Origin: Mesopusillimonas faecipullorum
GTDB lineage: Bacteria > Pseudomonadota > Gammaproteobacteria > Burkholderiales > Burkholderiaceae_B
DNA: 64,000 nucleotides
Direction of reading: 5' to 3'
Assembly: GCF_020539505.1 (NCBI RefSeq)
Contig: NZ_JACDXW010000006.1
Span: forward strand, 177,335-241,334
Below the pieces are notes generated by a model, which saw only the letters and a list, made by a program, of their open reading frames with translations, made no database searches and was not told where the DNA came from. Numbering within the stretch: the stretch's first letter is position 1; each line of letters begins with the position of its first letter. Below are positions 25,562-35,361 of the stretch, piece after piece. The position numbers and the translations under genes were made by a program.

Positions 25562-25636
25562 GGTATTACGACTCGGTGACAGCTATACTGTAATACCTTT
25601 ACTTATTTTTAGTAAGTACGCACATAAACGTAAGTA
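25562..25636. promoter_or_regulatory. inverted repeats in the qorB/hxlR intergenic region
   Basis: GGTATTAC (25562-25569) is mirrored by GTAATACC (25590-25597). TACTTA (25600-25605) is mirrored by TAAGTA (25613-25618), and GTAAGTA recurs at 25630-25636 across the regulator start. These fit operator half-sites for the adjacent HxlR regulator acting on both divergent genes. Confidence 0.55.
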
Positions 25637-26073
25637 TGAAGATGAACGAAATCAGCCAAGCCGGTGACAGCGTCGTCCCCTCTGCTGCCAATGGCAGCCA
25701 AGCACCCACACTGTCGGGCAAACTCCAAAGGGGTGACTTAATGGCTGCCGCCTGCCCCTCCCGGGAGATCCTGCGTCATTTAACCAGCCGGTGGGGTGTC
25801 TTGATATTGATCGCCCTGCTGCCCGGTACACAGCGCTTCAGCGATCTGCGCCGCGGCATAGGGGGTGTCAGCGAGCGCATGCTGGCTCAAACCCTGCAAT
25901 GGCTGGAAGCCGACGGTATAGTCGCTCGCAAGGCTTATAAGGTGGTTCCACCACATGTGGAATACTCTTTGACGCCGCTCGGGCACGAAGCGGCCAAGCA
26001 TGTGCAAGCGCTGGCCGACTGGATAGAGGTCAATCTTGGGCGTATGACGCCTGCCATAGACACCCAAACTTGA
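25636..26073 (+). CDS. HxlR-family winged-helix regulator (QorR/YtfH type)
   Basis: The 145-residue protein has a variable 45-residue N-terminal tail and then an HxlR winged helix: CPSREILRHLTSRWGVLILIALL, a recognition region RFSDLRRGIGGVSERMLAQTLQWLEADGIV and wing YSLTPLG. The Cys in the CPSR motif is the redox-sensing position in QorR-like members. It probably represses the divergent qorB and itself through the repeats just upstream. The ATG at 25636 overlaps a GTAAGTA box; ATG 25642 is an alternative. Confidence 0.88.
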   Translation: MKMNEISQAGDSVVPSAANGSQAPTLSGKLQRGDLMAAACPSREILRHLTSRWGVLILIALLPGTQRFSDLRRGIGGVSERMLAQTLQWLEADGIVARKAYKVVPPHVEYSLTPLGHEAAKHVQALADWIEVNLGRMTPAIDTQT

Positions 26074-26145
26074 ACTGTTGGCCTGGCAGCGCCCCACCTC
26101 AGCCTAAAACTGGCAGGCCAAGGCTGGGAATTCCGCTCTGGGGGC

Positions 26146-27159
26146 TTATTCGAAAGCGGCTGCAGCCCGCCCTAACCTATCAGCCACCCCTGCCCACTCA
26201 GCGCCCGCAGGTGGCTGCTCTAGCAGCAGGCAGGCGTAGTTTCCCGTTTCATCCAGAGCACGAAGCTGCGCATAGAGCTGCCGCGCATAGGCTTGCGGAT
26301 GCGTAGGGGCAGGCGCCAGGTCGATGGCACCAGAGGCTGGCATACCCTTGGGGTCAAAGCACCAGACCGCCACACGACCGGCCTGTGAAGGCCAGGCCTG
26401 CAGAATTTTTAACAGCTCGCTACGCGGCAATACACGCAAAGGCGTACGCGGTGCGTAATGCGCCTTGAGCGAACCCGACACCCGGGGGGCGGCAAAATCT
26501 GGCGCGTGTACAGGCACGCCCAATACGGTTTCCAGCTGTGCCTGCGTCACGTGCCCTGGGCGCAACAGCACGGGACCCATGCCTTGATCTAAGCGCGACA
26601 CATCAACAATGGTCGACTCTATACCCACCTCAGAGGGCTCGCCATCCAGCACGAGAATGTCATGACTGGACGTTGAAAACTCTGAGAGCACATGAGCTGC
26701 CGTGGTTGGCGAAACCTGCCCGAACAGATTGGCAGACGGCGCAACCACGCCGGCAGGCTCCTGCTTAAGTTGGGCAAAACGAGTCAGCAAAGCTTGAGCG
26801 GCGGGATGTGCCGGACAACGCAAGCCTACAGAGGCTTGCCCACCCGTAACGGCCAGCGAGACGCGTTCGGCCCGCGGCAGAATCAAAGTCAAAGGGCCTG
26901 GCCAGAAAGCCTCTATCAGCAAGTGGGCGGCTTCGGGCACGGCGCCCGCCCAGTCTTCAAGGGCTGCACCTGGCGCCACATGCACAATAAGCGGATGCCC
27001 ACTGGGGCGGTGCTTGGCTTCGTAGACTTGGCTGACAGCAGTAGGATTGCTTGCGTCAGCCCCCAAACCATAAACGGTCTCGGTAGGAAAGGCGACCAAA
27101 CCCCCTTCGTATAAACGCCGTGCCGCCCGTTCGATATCGTCAGTGAGCTGGGCCGCCAT
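26146..27159 (-). CDS. L-threonylcarbamoyladenylate synthase (Sua5 type)
   Basis: The 337-residue enzyme makes threonylcarbamoyl-AMP from threonine, bicarbonate and ATP for the universal t6A37 modification of ANN-decoding tRNAs. The YrdC domain is seen in GGLVAFPTETVYGLGADA, KHRPSGHPLIVHV and GVVAPSANLFGQVSPTTAAHV. A linker with SGSLKAHYAPRTPLRV leads to the C-terminal Sua5 domain, so it is the long Sua5 form rather than short TsaC. It starts 5 bases after purK and is the last gene of the minus-strand block. Confidence 0.93.
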   Translation of the reverse strand: MAAQLTDDIERAARRLYEGGLVAFPTETVYGLGADASNPTAVSQVYEAKHRPSGHPLIVHVAPGAALEDWAGAVPEAAHLLIEAFWPGPLTLILPRAERVSLAVTGGQASVGLRCPAHPAAQALLTRFAQLKQEPAGVVAPSANLFGQVSPTTAAHVLSEFSTSSHDILVLDGEPSEVGIESTIVDVSRLDQGMGPVLLRPGHVTQAQLETVLGVPVHAPDFAAPRVSGSLKAHYAPRTPLRVLPRSELLKILQAWPSQAGRVAVWCFDPKGMPASGAIDLAPAPTHPQAYARQLYAQLRALDETGNYACLLLEQPPAGAEWAGVADRLGRAAAAFE

Positions 27160-27164
27160 GATAA

Positions 27165-28394
27165 TCAGACCTCTAGGGCGATGCCCAAAATGGTGGCAAC
27201 CTGGCGGGCCGCCGCCCAGGCTTGTTCGCCCGTGTCACCCAATAGGGTGATGTGGCCCATTTTTCGGCCATGACGCGCCTCTTCTTTGCCATACAAATGA
27301 AGTTTGGCCCCGGGTACCGCCAAGACGGCAGCCCAGTCAGGTTCTCGCATGGTACCGGACTCGTCAAACCAAACATCGCCCAATACATTGAGCATGACGG
27401 AAGGACATAAGCAGGCCGGATCCCCCAAAGGCATGCCTGCCATGACCCGCGCCTGTTGTTCGAACTGACTGCTACGACAGGCATCAATGGTGTAGTGGCC
27501 GCTGTTGTGCGGCCTAGGCGCCATCTCGTTAGCAATCAGGCGGCCATCCTGTAGCTCGAAAAACTCGACGCACAACACGCCCACGTAGTCCAATGCGTCT
27601 GCGATAGCCTTTGCGGACGACTGCAAGGTGTCGCGCAAGCGGGAAGAGACACGCGCGTCATCAACCCAGGAAACAGCCAAGATACCGTCTATGTGGGTGT
27701 TGCAGGAAGGCGTATAAGCCACGCTGTGCCCCAGCGAATCACGCGCCAACACCACTGACCACTCGGAGGCCAGAGCCAGCCGCGCTTCCAGCACACAAGG
27801 TACGCCGCCCAACTCTCGCCAAGCCTGCAAAAGCTGCTCTCGGTCGTTGACCCGTACTTGCCCCTTACCGTCGTAACCCAAGCGAGCAGATTTTAAGATA
27901 CCCGGGAAAAGCGTATCGGGCAGGGTTTCGATGTCTGCTGGGGTCAAGACCGGCGCATACGGAGCAACCGGCACGCCTGCGCGGGTGAAAAAATCTTTTT
28001 CAGCCAGGCGGTCTTGTGCAATGGCGACGGCATATGCCCCCGGTGCCACGCGCAGATGCCCGCCCAAATAAGCCAGGCTGTCAGCCGGCACGTTCTCGAA
28101 CTCGACCGTGACGGCGCCGCACTGCCTGGCCAAGGCGTCCAGGCCTTGTTGATCGGCATAGCCGGCTTGGATGTGATGATCGGCCACCGCACCGGCAGGA
28201 CAGGCCGCCTGTGGCTCAAGCACGGCTACACGGTAGCCCATGCTTTGCGCCGCATGGCAGAACATGCGCCCCAGTTGGCCTCCCCCCATCATGCCTAGCC
28301 AACTGCCCGGCATCAAAATGGATTGCGTGGCTGAAGCAAGGGCGGAAGAGGACCCTCCCTCGTTGGAGGACGCCTCGTGGGAATTCGTAGCCAT
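27165..28394 (-). CDS. purK: 5-(carboxyamino)imidazole ribonucleotide synthase
   Basis: PurK carboxylates AIR to N5-CAIR with ATP and bicarbonate in purine synthesis. The 409-residue ATP-grasp protein shows GMMGGGQLGRMF near the N-terminus, GFDGKG-like LGYDGKGQVRV, and EMAPRPHNSGHYTIDAC. The first 28 residues are Ser/Ala-rich and lack homology-like features, so initiation at the ATG at 28313 (MPGSWLG) is also possible. The start at 28394 sits 10 bases after the purE stop. It is followed by the Sua5-type gene. Confidence 0.95.
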   Translation of the reverse strand: MATNSHEASSNEGGSSSALASATQSILMPGSWLGMMGGGQLGRMFCHAAQSMGYRVAVLEPQAACPAGAVADHHIQAGYADQQGLDALARQCGAVTVEFENVPADSLAYLGGHLRVAPGAYAVAIAQDRLAEKDFFTRAGVPVAPYAPVLTPADIETLPDTLFPGILKSARLGYDGKGQVRVNDREQLLQAWRELGGVPCVLEARLALASEWSVVLARDSLGHSVAYTPSCNTHIDGILAVSWVDDARVSSRLRDTLQSSAKAIADALDYVGVLCVEFFELQDGRLIANEMAPRPHNSGHYTIDACRSSQFEQQARVMAGMPLGDPACLCPSVMLNVLGDVWFDESGTMREPDWAAVLAVPGAKLHLYGKEEARHGRKMGHITLLGDTGEQAWAAARQVATILGIALEV

Positions 28395-28404
28395 GAATGA
28401 GTCT

Positions 28405-28941
28405 CTAGTTGACAGCGGGTGGCGGCACGATCATGTCGCGCGCTGCCTGGGTTTGCCGCGCTCGGAACGCCTCGAGTCGGATGCGCAGAGGCTCGTCGGT
28501 AACCGCCATGCAAGCGATAAGATGCAATGCGGCATTTGCCGCCCCGGCCTCGCCAATAGCAAAGGTGGCCACGGGCACGCCCTTGGGCATCTGCACGATA
28601 GAGAGCAAAGAATCCTCTCCGCGCAAATAGCGCGAGGGAACAGGCACACCAAAAACCGGCACCGAGGTCAGCGCAGCCATCATGCCGGGCAAATGGGCTG
28701 CCCCCCCTGCACCGGCAATGATGCCACGCAAGCCTCGAGGGCCGGCCTGAGCACCATACTCGACCATATCAAGAGGCATGCGATGCGCCGAAACCACACG
28801 GGTTTCGTAGGGCACATCGAACTCATCCAGAATTTGGGTCGCATTGCGCATGACATCCCAATCGCTGGAAGAACCCATGATGATGCCCACCAGCGGTTTG
28901 CTATCGGTGGAGGGCGTAGCAGATTTAGCGATATCTGACAT
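28405..28941 (-). CDS. purE: N5-CAIR mutase
   Basis: PurE class I converts N5-CAIR to CAIR. The 178-residue protein has the phosphate-binding GSSSDWDVM from residue 23, [11 protein letters not shown] with the catalytic His, and [24 protein letters not shown]. Family length is about 160-175. It lies between purC (17 bases upstream) and purK (10 bases downstream), matching their consecutive steps. Confidence 0.96.
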   Translation of the reverse strand: MSDIAKSATPSTDSKPLVGIIMGSSSDWDVMRNATQILDEFDVPYETRVVSAHRMPLDMVEYGAQAGPRGLRGIIAGAGGAAHLPGMMAALTSVPVFGVPVPSRYLRGEDSLLSIVQMPKGVPVATFAIGEAGAANAALHLIACMAVTDEPLRIRLEAFRARQTQAARDMIVPPPAVN

Positions 28942-28958
28942 GATGATCTACTCTGAGA

Positions 28959-29837
28959 CTAGCCGACCAGGCGATCTTGCGCCTCGCGGTACTTGGCGGC
29001 GGTCTTCTCGATCACCTCGGCAGGCAGGCGCGGCGCAGGCGCTGTTTTGCCCCAAGGCTGGGCTTCCAACCAGTCGCGCACAAATTGCTTATCGAACGAA
29101 GGGGGACTGATGCCCTCTTGGTATTGGTCGGCAGGCCAAAACCGTGAGGAGTCAGGCGTCAGGACTTCATCCATCAAATGCAGCTTACCTTGGGCATCCA
29201 GGCCAAACTCAAATTTGGTGTCTGCAATGATGATGCCTTTGGACGAGGCGTAGTCTGCCGCAGCGGCATAAAGCGCCAGCGACACCTTGCGGATCTCTTG
29301 GGCCAGTGCGCTACCGATAACGCTTTCCACGTGTTCGAAACTGACGTTCTCGTCGTGTTCGCCCACTTCGGCTTTTGCCGCCGGGGTAAAGATGGGTTCA
29401 GGCAAACGCCCGGCAAGATGAAGACCCGCCGGTAAGGCCACGCCGCATATTTTTCCGCTGGCTTGATAGTCTTTCCAGCCCGATCCGATAATGTAGCCGC
29501 GCACCACGGCTTCTATGAGTACGGGCTGCAGACGCTTGACCACTACCGCCCGCCCTACGACCTGATCACGCTCGGAGGGCGCCACGACGTCGACGGGATC
29601 AATACCCGTGCTGTGATTAGGCACAATATGGCCCAACTTACCCAACCAGAAGTCGGTGAGCTGGGTCAGCACTGCCCCTTTGCCTGGAATCGGGTCGTCA
29701 AGAATGACGTCGAACGCTGAAATGCGGTCGGAGGCAACGATGAGTAATTGGTCATCACCCACCGCATACATGTCGCGCACCTTGCCACGCGCAAGCAAGG
29801 GCAAGGACTGGATGCTGGATTGGTGCAAAGCCTGCAT
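28959..29837 (-). CDS. purC: SAICAR synthase
   Basis: PurC joins CAIR and aspartate with ATP to give SAICAR. The 292-residue protein has [26 protein letters not shown] (split by the nucleotide loop), [13 protein letters not shown] and DTKFEFGLD, all family signatures. The length is that of the longer yeast-like form common in betaproteobacteria. It begins 2 bases after fba, so translation is probably coupled to it. Confidence 0.96.
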   Translation of the reverse strand: MQALHQSSIQSLPLLARGKVRDMYAVGDDQLLIVASDRISAFDVILDDPIPGKGAVLTQLTDFWLGKLGHIVPNHSTGIDPVDVVAPSERDQVVGRAVVVKRLQPVLIEAVVRGYIIGSGWKDYQASGKICGVALPAGLHLAGRLPEPIFTPAAKAEVGEHDENVSFEHVESVIGSALAQEIRKVSLALYAAAADYASSKGIIIADTKFEFGLDAQGKLHLMDEVLTPDSSRFWPADQYQEGISPPSFDKQFVRDWLEAQPWGKTAPAPRLPAEVIEKTAAKYREAQDRLVG

Positions 29838-29839
29838 TT

Positions 29840-30904
29840 TTATTGCACCTGCTGAGCCAACTGGCCCGAAGCATAGCGTTTAGCCATTTCGTCGAGTGCG
29901 ATAGGTTTGATCTTGCTACCGTGACCGGCAGTACCGAATTCTTGGTAGCGCTGCAGGCAGATTTCCTTGGCGGCTTGCTTGGCAGGCTTAAGATATTCGC
30001 GCGGATCGAACTTGGCAGGGTTCTCGGCCAGGAAACGGCGGATTGCAGCAGTCATGGCCAGACGAATATCGGTGTCGATATTGATCTTGCGCACGCCGTA
30101 TTTAATGGCTTCTTGAATTTCTTCTACGGGCACACCGTAGGTTTCTTTCATGTCGCCACCGAAAGCACGGATTTCGGCCAAGAGCTCTTGCGGCACGCTG
30201 GAACTGCCATGCATGACCAAATGGGTATTGGGCAAGCGGGCGTGAATCTCTTTGATGCGCTTAATGGAAAGGATGTCGCCCGTGGGTTTGCGCGAAAACT
30301 TGTAGGCGCCGTGGCTGGTGCCGATGGCAATGGCCAAGGCATCAAGCTGGGTTTGGCGCACAAAATCGGCGGCTTGTTCCGGATCGGTTAACAGCTGCTC
30401 CATGCTCAAGGTGCCTTCGGCGCCGTGACCATCTTCTTTGTCGCCTTGCATGGTTTCAAGAGAGCCCAGGCAGCCCAGTTCGCCCTCGACGGTAATGCCC
30501 AACTTGTGGGCCATTTGCACCACCTGACGAGTCACATCAACGTTGTACTCGTAATCGGCGATGGTTTTACCATCCGCTTCCAGGGAGCCGTCCATCATGA
30601 CGCTGGAAAAGCCCAGATCGATGGCGCCTTGGCAGATTTTGGGAGACTGACCGTGGTCTTGGTGCATGACGACGGGCAGGTGGGGATAGCTTTCAACGGC
30701 GGCCTGGATCAGATGTTTGAGGAAACCTTCACCAGCATACTTGCGGGCGCCGGCCGAAGCTTGCATGATGACCGGGCTGTCGGTTTCGTGCGCTGCCTCC
30801 ATGATCGCCTGGACCTGTTCGAGGTTGTTGACGTTGAAGGCCGGAATGCCGTAGCCGTGCTCGGCGGCGTGATCCAGCAGCTGGCGCAAGGAAACAAGGG
30901 CCAT
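29840..30904 (-). CDS. fba: class II fructose-bisphosphate aldolase
   Basis: The 354-residue zinc aldolase interconverts fructose-1,6-bisphosphate with DHAP and glyceraldehyde-3-phosphate. The zinc site is seen in [11 protein letters not shown], the second class II signature in [17 protein letters not shown] and the ligand loop in [11 protein letters not shown] and MHGSSSVP. A strong GGAGG site precedes the ATG. It heads the purC-purE-purK-sua5 run and lies downstream of the diguanylate cyclase gene. Length and sequence resemble the CbbA-type aldolases of betaproteobacteria. Confidence 0.95.
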   Translation of the reverse strand: MALVSLRQLLDHAAEHGYGIPAFNVNNLEQVQAIMEAAHETDSPVIMQASAGARKYAGEGFLKHLIQAAVESYPHLPVVMHQDHGQSPKICQGAIDLGFSSVMMDGSLEADGKTIADYEYNVDVTRQVVQMAHKLGITVEGELGCLGSLETMQGDKEDGHGAEGTLSMEQLLTDPEQAADFVRQTQLDALAIAIGTSHGAYKFSRKPTGDILSIKRIKEIHARLPNTHLVMHGSSSVPQELLAEIRAFGGDMKETYGVPVEEIQEAIKYGVRKINIDTDIRLAMTAAIRRFLAENPAKFDPREYLKPAKQAAKEICLQRYQEFGTAGHGSKIKPIALDEMAKRYASGQLAQQVQ

Positions 30905-30980
30905 GAAAGGTCCTCCAGTATTAGAACAAGTAAAAGGAGGATTTTACCCGATGGACTGCCCCTTCAGGGGCGATAGCCAC

Positions 30981-32474
30981 TTACTCTGGCACAGCACCGC
31001 CAGGCGTGGCCTGATATTGACGCTTATCTTCGTACATAGCCATGTCTGCTTCGCGCAGCATGTCATCCATATCCTTGCCGTCCGTACAAGTCGCCATACC
31101 CAAGGCAACACTGAGCGGGGTGCCCACATGATACTGATTGCTCATGGCGATGAGCTGCTTGATGACATCGCAGACTTGTCGTGCTTTCTTGGCACCGGTG
31201 CCTGGCAGTAAAACGATGAATTCGTCGCCACCCAGACGCGAGGCTTGACTCACGCCGTCGACGACTTTAGACAGAACCTCGCCCATGCGACGTAACAGCG
31301 TGTCGCCTGCAGCATGCCCAAGCGCATCGTTGGTTTCCTTGAGGTTGTTTAAATCTATGGCAATAGCAGACACCGGGAACGGCCCCTTGCGTTTAAGCCG
31401 GTTCAGCTCATCCACAAAGAAGGAACGATTTTTCAGCTGAGTCAAAACATCGTGTTTACCCAGATATTCCAGATACTGTTCCGCTTTCTTGCGTGCCGTG
31501 ATGTCGGTCAAGGCCACCAACACCATGCCCCAGTCGTTCTCGTAGCCGTCAAGAACCGAAAACTGCATATGTAAATTGATCAGGCTGCCATCCAGGGCGT
31601 AATTGATGACCTCGCGCTGCTGAAACAGCTTGCCCTCCCAGAGATCTATCAACTGCTCGCGAAACGTCATGTTCGTTTCGTCGCGAAACATCTCGACTTG
31701 GCGCCGCAAGAGCTCTTTTTTGCTCGACGCCTTAAATAGGTTCAAAGTGTGACGATTAACGTCCAGCACACGCAGCTCTCTCAGGCAGCGCTCGACGAAA
31801 TCAGGATGCACATCAATGAAAGTACGAAAGTCGACGATGCCCTGACTACGCAACTCATCCAACAGCCGCTTGATAGCAGAAAAATCTTCTACCCACAAAG
31901 AGACGGGCGCATACCGGAAGATGCCGCGCGCGTAGTTCTCGCTGGCAGCCAACAAGCGGCGGGCGTTTTCCTGTTCAGTAATATCTTCCAGCAGCACCAA
32001 CACCTGCGACCAGTCGTGCTCGTAGCCAGGCAAGAGCCTGCCCTTGATCAAGACGTCCAACCGGCGACCATCTAGCGTGTAATTGACGGTTTGCCCATGA
32101 AAGCCGGTCTGGCCTTGCCACAATTGCTCGATCTCACCGATATAGGCATCAAAGGTATCGTTCCGCAGCACCACATCCAACTGCGACATCAACTCTTCTT
32201 GGCTAGCGGCACCGAACAAATCCAAGGTACATTGATTGACATGCAGTACACGCATACTTTGTATACATTGCGTGATGCATTCCGGGTTCATGCGTAGATG
32301 TTCCCGCAAATTGGTAACGCCTTGTGCTCGCCAGACATCAAACAGAATTTTCAGCTGGCTGTAGTCTTCTAGCAATAAGCTGGTGGGCAGCAAATCGAAA
32401 ACGGACGACAAGCCCATGCGCAAAGCGCTGTCGACTTGAGTCGCGGGGATGTCGTTAGGCTGCGCGGACGACAT
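30981..32474 (-). CDS. diguanylate cyclase with two tandem PAS-like domains
   Basis: The 497-residue soluble protein makes cyclic-di-GMP if active. Residues about 28-165 and 178-318 are homologous copies of one PAS-type sensor: each starts with a VEDFS/LEDYS segment and has a -QGV/QGI- helix, then LRVLDVNRHTLNLF or MRVLHVNQCTLDLF, and ends ALTDITARKKAE or LLEDITEQENAR. The GGDEF domain follows, with an intact RLGGDEF (415-419) and NDALGHAAGDTLLRRMGEVL. The inhibitory RxxD site before GGDEF is absent (DGVS at the aligned position), so product feedback is unlikely. AGGAGA precedes the ATG. It sits between mog and fba in a metabolic block. Confidence 0.9.
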   Translation of the reverse strand: MSSAQPNDIPATQVDSALRMGLSSVFDLLPTSLLLEDYSQLKILFDVWRAQGVTNLREHLRMNPECITQCIQSMRVLHVNQCTLDLFGAASQEELMSQLDVVLRNDTFDAYIGEIEQLWQGQTGFHGQTVNYTLDGRRLDVLIKGRLLPGYEHDWSQVLVLLEDITEQENARRLLAASENYARGIFRYAPVSLWVEDFSAIKRLLDELRSQGIVDFRTFIDVHPDFVERCLRELRVLDVNRHTLNLFKASSKKELLRRQVEMFRDETNMTFREQLIDLWEGKLFQQREVINYALDGSLINLHMQFSVLDGYENDWGMVLVALTDITARKKAEQYLEYLGKHDVLTQLKNRSFFVDELNRLKRKGPFPVSAIAIDLNNLKETNDALGHAAGDTLLRRMGEVLSKVVDGVSQASRLGGDEFIVLLPGTGAKKARQVCDVIKQLIAMSNQYHVGTPLSVALGMATCTDGKDMDDMLREADMAMYEDKRQYQATPGGAVPE

Positions 32475-32506
32475 GAGCGTCTCCTGCGGGAGGGTTCAGT
32501 GGGGGA

Positions 32507-33127
32507 CTACGGACGCCGCGCCGACTTGGGACGGAAAGCCTTGACCTTGTGTTCGTGCGTCTGAACATAAGGCCCGCCGATCAAATCTATACAGTACGGT
32601 ACTGCGGCGAAAACACCGGAAACGATGGTATTTCCCTGATCATCTTTCAGGCCTTCAAGCGTTTCCCGTATGGCCTTGGGCTGTCCCGGCAGATTAATGA
32701 TCAAAGCCGCGTGATTTTCGATCTCGCGCAGCACGGCCACCTGCCGCGACAAAATAGCCGTAGGTACAAACTTGAGACTGACTTGGCGCATTTGCTCGCC
32801 AAAGCCCGGCATTTCACGCGTGGCGACTGCCAGCGTGGCTTCCGGGGTGACATCACGGCGCGCCGGCCCGGTTCCCCCCGTGGTTAACACCAAGTCGCAC
32901 TGATGCACGTCAACCAGCTCTACCAACATCGCCGAAATCGTCTCGGCATTATCCGGTATGACGCGTACCTCATATATAGGCGCGCCGATAAGCGTCTCAT
33001 CCAGCCATGCTTTCAGCGCAGGGATGCCTTCGTCTTCGTATTGACCACTGGAGGCCCGGTCGGAGACGGACACCAGACCGATACGCAATTCGTCTGGGTG
33101 GGACCGCTGCGAAACCTTGGTGTCCAT
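32507..33127 (-). CDS. mog: molybdopterin adenylyltransferase
   Basis: Mog activates molybdopterin by adenylation before molybdenum insertion. From the ATG at 33127 the product is 206 residues, the family length. It has RIGLVSVSDRASSGQYEDEG, LVLTTGGTGPARRDVTPEA and the C-terminal AVPYCIDLIGG. Longer in-frame starts lie inside pgk. It begins 7 bases after the pgk stop. Molybdopterin is needed by the sulfite dehydrogenase encoded at 54.6-55.8 kb. Confidence 0.93.
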   Translation of the reverse strand: MDTKVSQRSHPDELRIGLVSVSDRASSGQYEDEGIPALKAWLDETLIGAPIYEVRVIPDNAETISAMLVELVDVHQCDLVLTTGGTGPARRDVTPEATLAVATREMPGFGEQMRQVSLKFVPTAILSRQVAVLREIENHAALIINLPGQPKAIRETLEGLKDDQGNTIVSGVFAAVPYCIDLIGGPYVQTHEHKVKAFRPKSARRP

Positions 33128-33134
33128 ATCTATA

Positions 33135-34331
33135 CTAACCTTGCGCTCGTTCTTGCAAGACCTGAACGGCCGGCAGAACCTTGCCTTCGAGAAACTCCAG
33201 GAAGGCACCGCCGCCCGTGGAGATATAGCCGATTTGATCGGCGACGCCGAATTTGGCAATCGCCGCCAAGGTGTCGCCGCCCCCAGCAATGGAAAAAGCC
33301 GGGGAGTGAGCAATCGCCTTGGTCAATACCTCGGTGCCCTTTGAGAACGCTTCAAACTCGAACACGCCCACCGGACCATTCCAGACGATGGTACCCGCAT
33401 TTTCCAGCAAAGCTGCCAGCGCGGCAGCCGTTTTTGGCCCGATATCCAAGATGAGATCATCAGCTTCGACATCTTGAACCGCTTTTACCTGCGCCGGCGC
33501 ATCGATGGCGAACGTCTTGGCACACACGACATCAACCGGGATAGGCACTTCGGCTCCGCGCTTGGCCATGATTTCCATGACCTTACGAGCTTGTTCGATT
33601 TGCTCGGGCTCGGCCAAAGATTTTCCTATGGGCAAGCCTTGGGCCAACATGAAGGTATTGGCTATGCCGCCGCCCACGATCAACTGATCGACCTTGTCTG
33701 CCAGGGATTGCAGAATGGATAACTTGGTCGAGACCTTGGAGCCGGCAACGATGGCCACCATGGGCCGACTGGGCTGCTGTAAAGCGCGGCCCAGGGCATC
33801 GAGTTCGGCCTCAAGCAAAGGCCCGGCACAAGCAACAGGGGCAAACCTGGCAATGCCGTGCGTGGTGGCCTCGGCGCGATGCGCCGTGCCAAACGCATCA
33901 TTGACGTACACGTCACACAACGAAGCCATCTTGCGAGACAGCGCTTCGTTGTTTTTTTTCTCGCCCACATTGCAACGGCAGTTTTCCAGCAGTACGACTT
34001 GGCCGGGCTCGATCTGCACGCCATCCAGCCAATTGGCCAGCAGTTGAACGGGCTGCCCAAGCAGGCTGCTGAGACGCTCTGCAACCGGTGCCAGTGAATC
34101 GCACAACAACAGTTCACCTTCGGAGGGCCGCCCCAGATGGGACGTCACCATGACGGCGGCGCCTGCCTCAAGTGCCAGGCGAATAGCCGGCAAAGAGGCT
34201 CGGATGCGAGTGTCTTCGGTGATCTTGCCGGCATCGTCAAAAGGCACATTAAGATCGGAACGAATGAATACTCGCTTACCGGCCAAGGCACCCGAGCTAG
34301 CCAAGGCCGAAAGGGTTTGAATCTCTGCCAT
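33135..34331 (-). CDS. pgk: phosphoglycerate kinase
   Basis: The 398-residue glycolytic/gluconeogenic kinase interconverts 1,3-bisphosphoglycerate and 3-phosphoglycerate. Signatures include [16 protein letters not shown] (substrate Arg/Asp), [12 protein letters not shown] and the C-terminal nucleotide site [17 protein letters not shown] with [15 protein letters not shown]. It follows gap by 19 bases and is followed by mog. Confidence 0.97.
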   Translation of the reverse strand: MAEIQTLSALASSGALAGKRVFIRSDLNVPFDDAGKITEDTRIRASLPAIRLALEAGAAVMVTSHLGRPSEGELLLCDSLAPVAERLSSLLGQPVQLLANWLDGVQIEPGQVVLLENCRCNVGEKKNNEALSRKMASLCDVYVNDAFGTAHRAEATTHGIARFAPVACAGPLLEAELDALGRALQQPSRPMVAIVAGSKVSTKLSILQSLADKVDQLIVGGGIANTFMLAQGLPIGKSLAEPEQIEQARKVMEIMAKRGAEVPIPVDVVCAKTFAIDAPAQVKAVQDVEADDLILDIGPKTAAALAALLENAGTIVWNGPVGVFEFEAFSKGTEVLTKAIAHSPAFSIAGGGDTLAAIAKFGVADQIGYISTGGGAFLEFLEGKVLPAVQVLQERAQG

Positions 34332-34350
34332 GTTGCTTATCCAGTGCCTT

Positions 34351-35361
34351 TTACTTGGCCTGCATCATTGCAACGGCGGTATCGAGCATACGATTGGAGA
34401 AGCCCCATTCGTTGTCATACCATGCACCGACCTTGACCAAACGCCCCGAAACACGCGTCAGGCTTGCATCCACCGTCGCCGAAACCGAAGTGTGGTTGAA
34501 GTCGCTGGAAACCAGCGGCTCGGTGGTGAAATCAAGAATGCCTTTAAGGTGGCCTTCAGCGGCAGCCTTGAGCAGACCATTGACTTCTTCCACCGAGGTA
34601 TCACGCTCTGCCACGAAGGACAGATCCACCAGCGACACGTTGATGGTGGGTACACGGATGGCAAAGCCGTCCAGCTTGCCTTTGACTTCGGGCAAAACCA
34701 AGCCCACCGCCGAAGCAGCACCCGTTTTGGTAGGCACCATGTTCATCGAAGCAGAGCGTGCCCGACGCAGGTCTTTGTGATGCACGTCCGTCAAGACCTG
34801 ATCGTTGGTGTAGGCGTGGATGGTCGTCATCAAACCGTTCACCAAACCGATCTCGCGCAACAAAGGCTGAACGACAGGAGCCAAGCCATTGGTGGTGCAA
34901 GAGGCGTTGGAAACAACGGTATCCGTAGCCTTGAGCACTTGATGGTTCACACCATAAACAATGGTGGCATCGACATCGCTTTTACCGGGCGCGGAAATCA
35001 GGACTTTCTTGGCACCGCTCTCCAGGTGAACCAAGGCTTTTTCTTTGCTGGTAAAGGCGCCCGTGCATTCCATGACCAGGTCGACGCCCAGCTCTTTCCA
35101 GGGCAATTCGGCGGGGTCGCGTGTAGAGAACAGGCGAATGCGATCGCCATTGACCACCATGTGATCGCCATCCACTTCAACCTTGGCGTTGAAACGGCCA
35201 TGAGCCGTGTCGTAACGCGTCAGGTGCACATTGGATTCCAAGGTGCCCGAATAGTTGATAGCGACGATTTCTATGTCGTGCTGCTTGCCGCTTTCGTAGT
35301 GTGCCCACAGAACGGCGCGGCCAATGCGCCCATAGCCGTTGATCGCAATGCGAATAGTCAT
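34351..35361 (-). CDS. gapA: glyceraldehyde-3-phosphate dehydrogenase
   Basis: The 336-residue enzyme has the type I GAPDH fold: INGYGRIGR at 7-15, the catalytic Cys155 in [15 protein letters not shown] and the C-terminal [14 protein letters not shown]. Two positions differ from the usual enzyme. The acidic residue after VAIN that normally binds the adenosine ribose of NAD is Tyr37, and the second Cys of the CTTNC motif is Gly159. The first change may alter cofactor preference. Genomic context (tkt, pgk) supports GAPDH over erythrose-4-phosphate dehydrogenase. Its ATG overlaps the tkt stop (ATGA). Confidence 0.93.
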   Translation of the reverse strand: MTIRIAINGYGRIGRAVLWAHYESGKQHDIEIVAINYSGTLESNVHLTRYDTAHGRFNAKVEVDGDHMVVNGDRIRLFSTRDPAELPWKELGVDLVMECTGAFTSKEKALVHLESGAKKVLISAPGKSDVDATIVYGVNHQVLKATDTVVSNASCTTNGLAPVVQPLLREIGLVNGLMTTIHAYTNDQVLTDVHHKDLRRARSASMNMVPTKTGAASAVGLVLPEVKGKLDGFAIRVPTINVSLVDLSFVAERDTSVEEVNGLLKAAAEGHLKGILDFTTEPLVSSDFNHTSVSATVDASLTRVSGRLVKVGAWYDNEWGFSNRMLDTAVAMMQAK

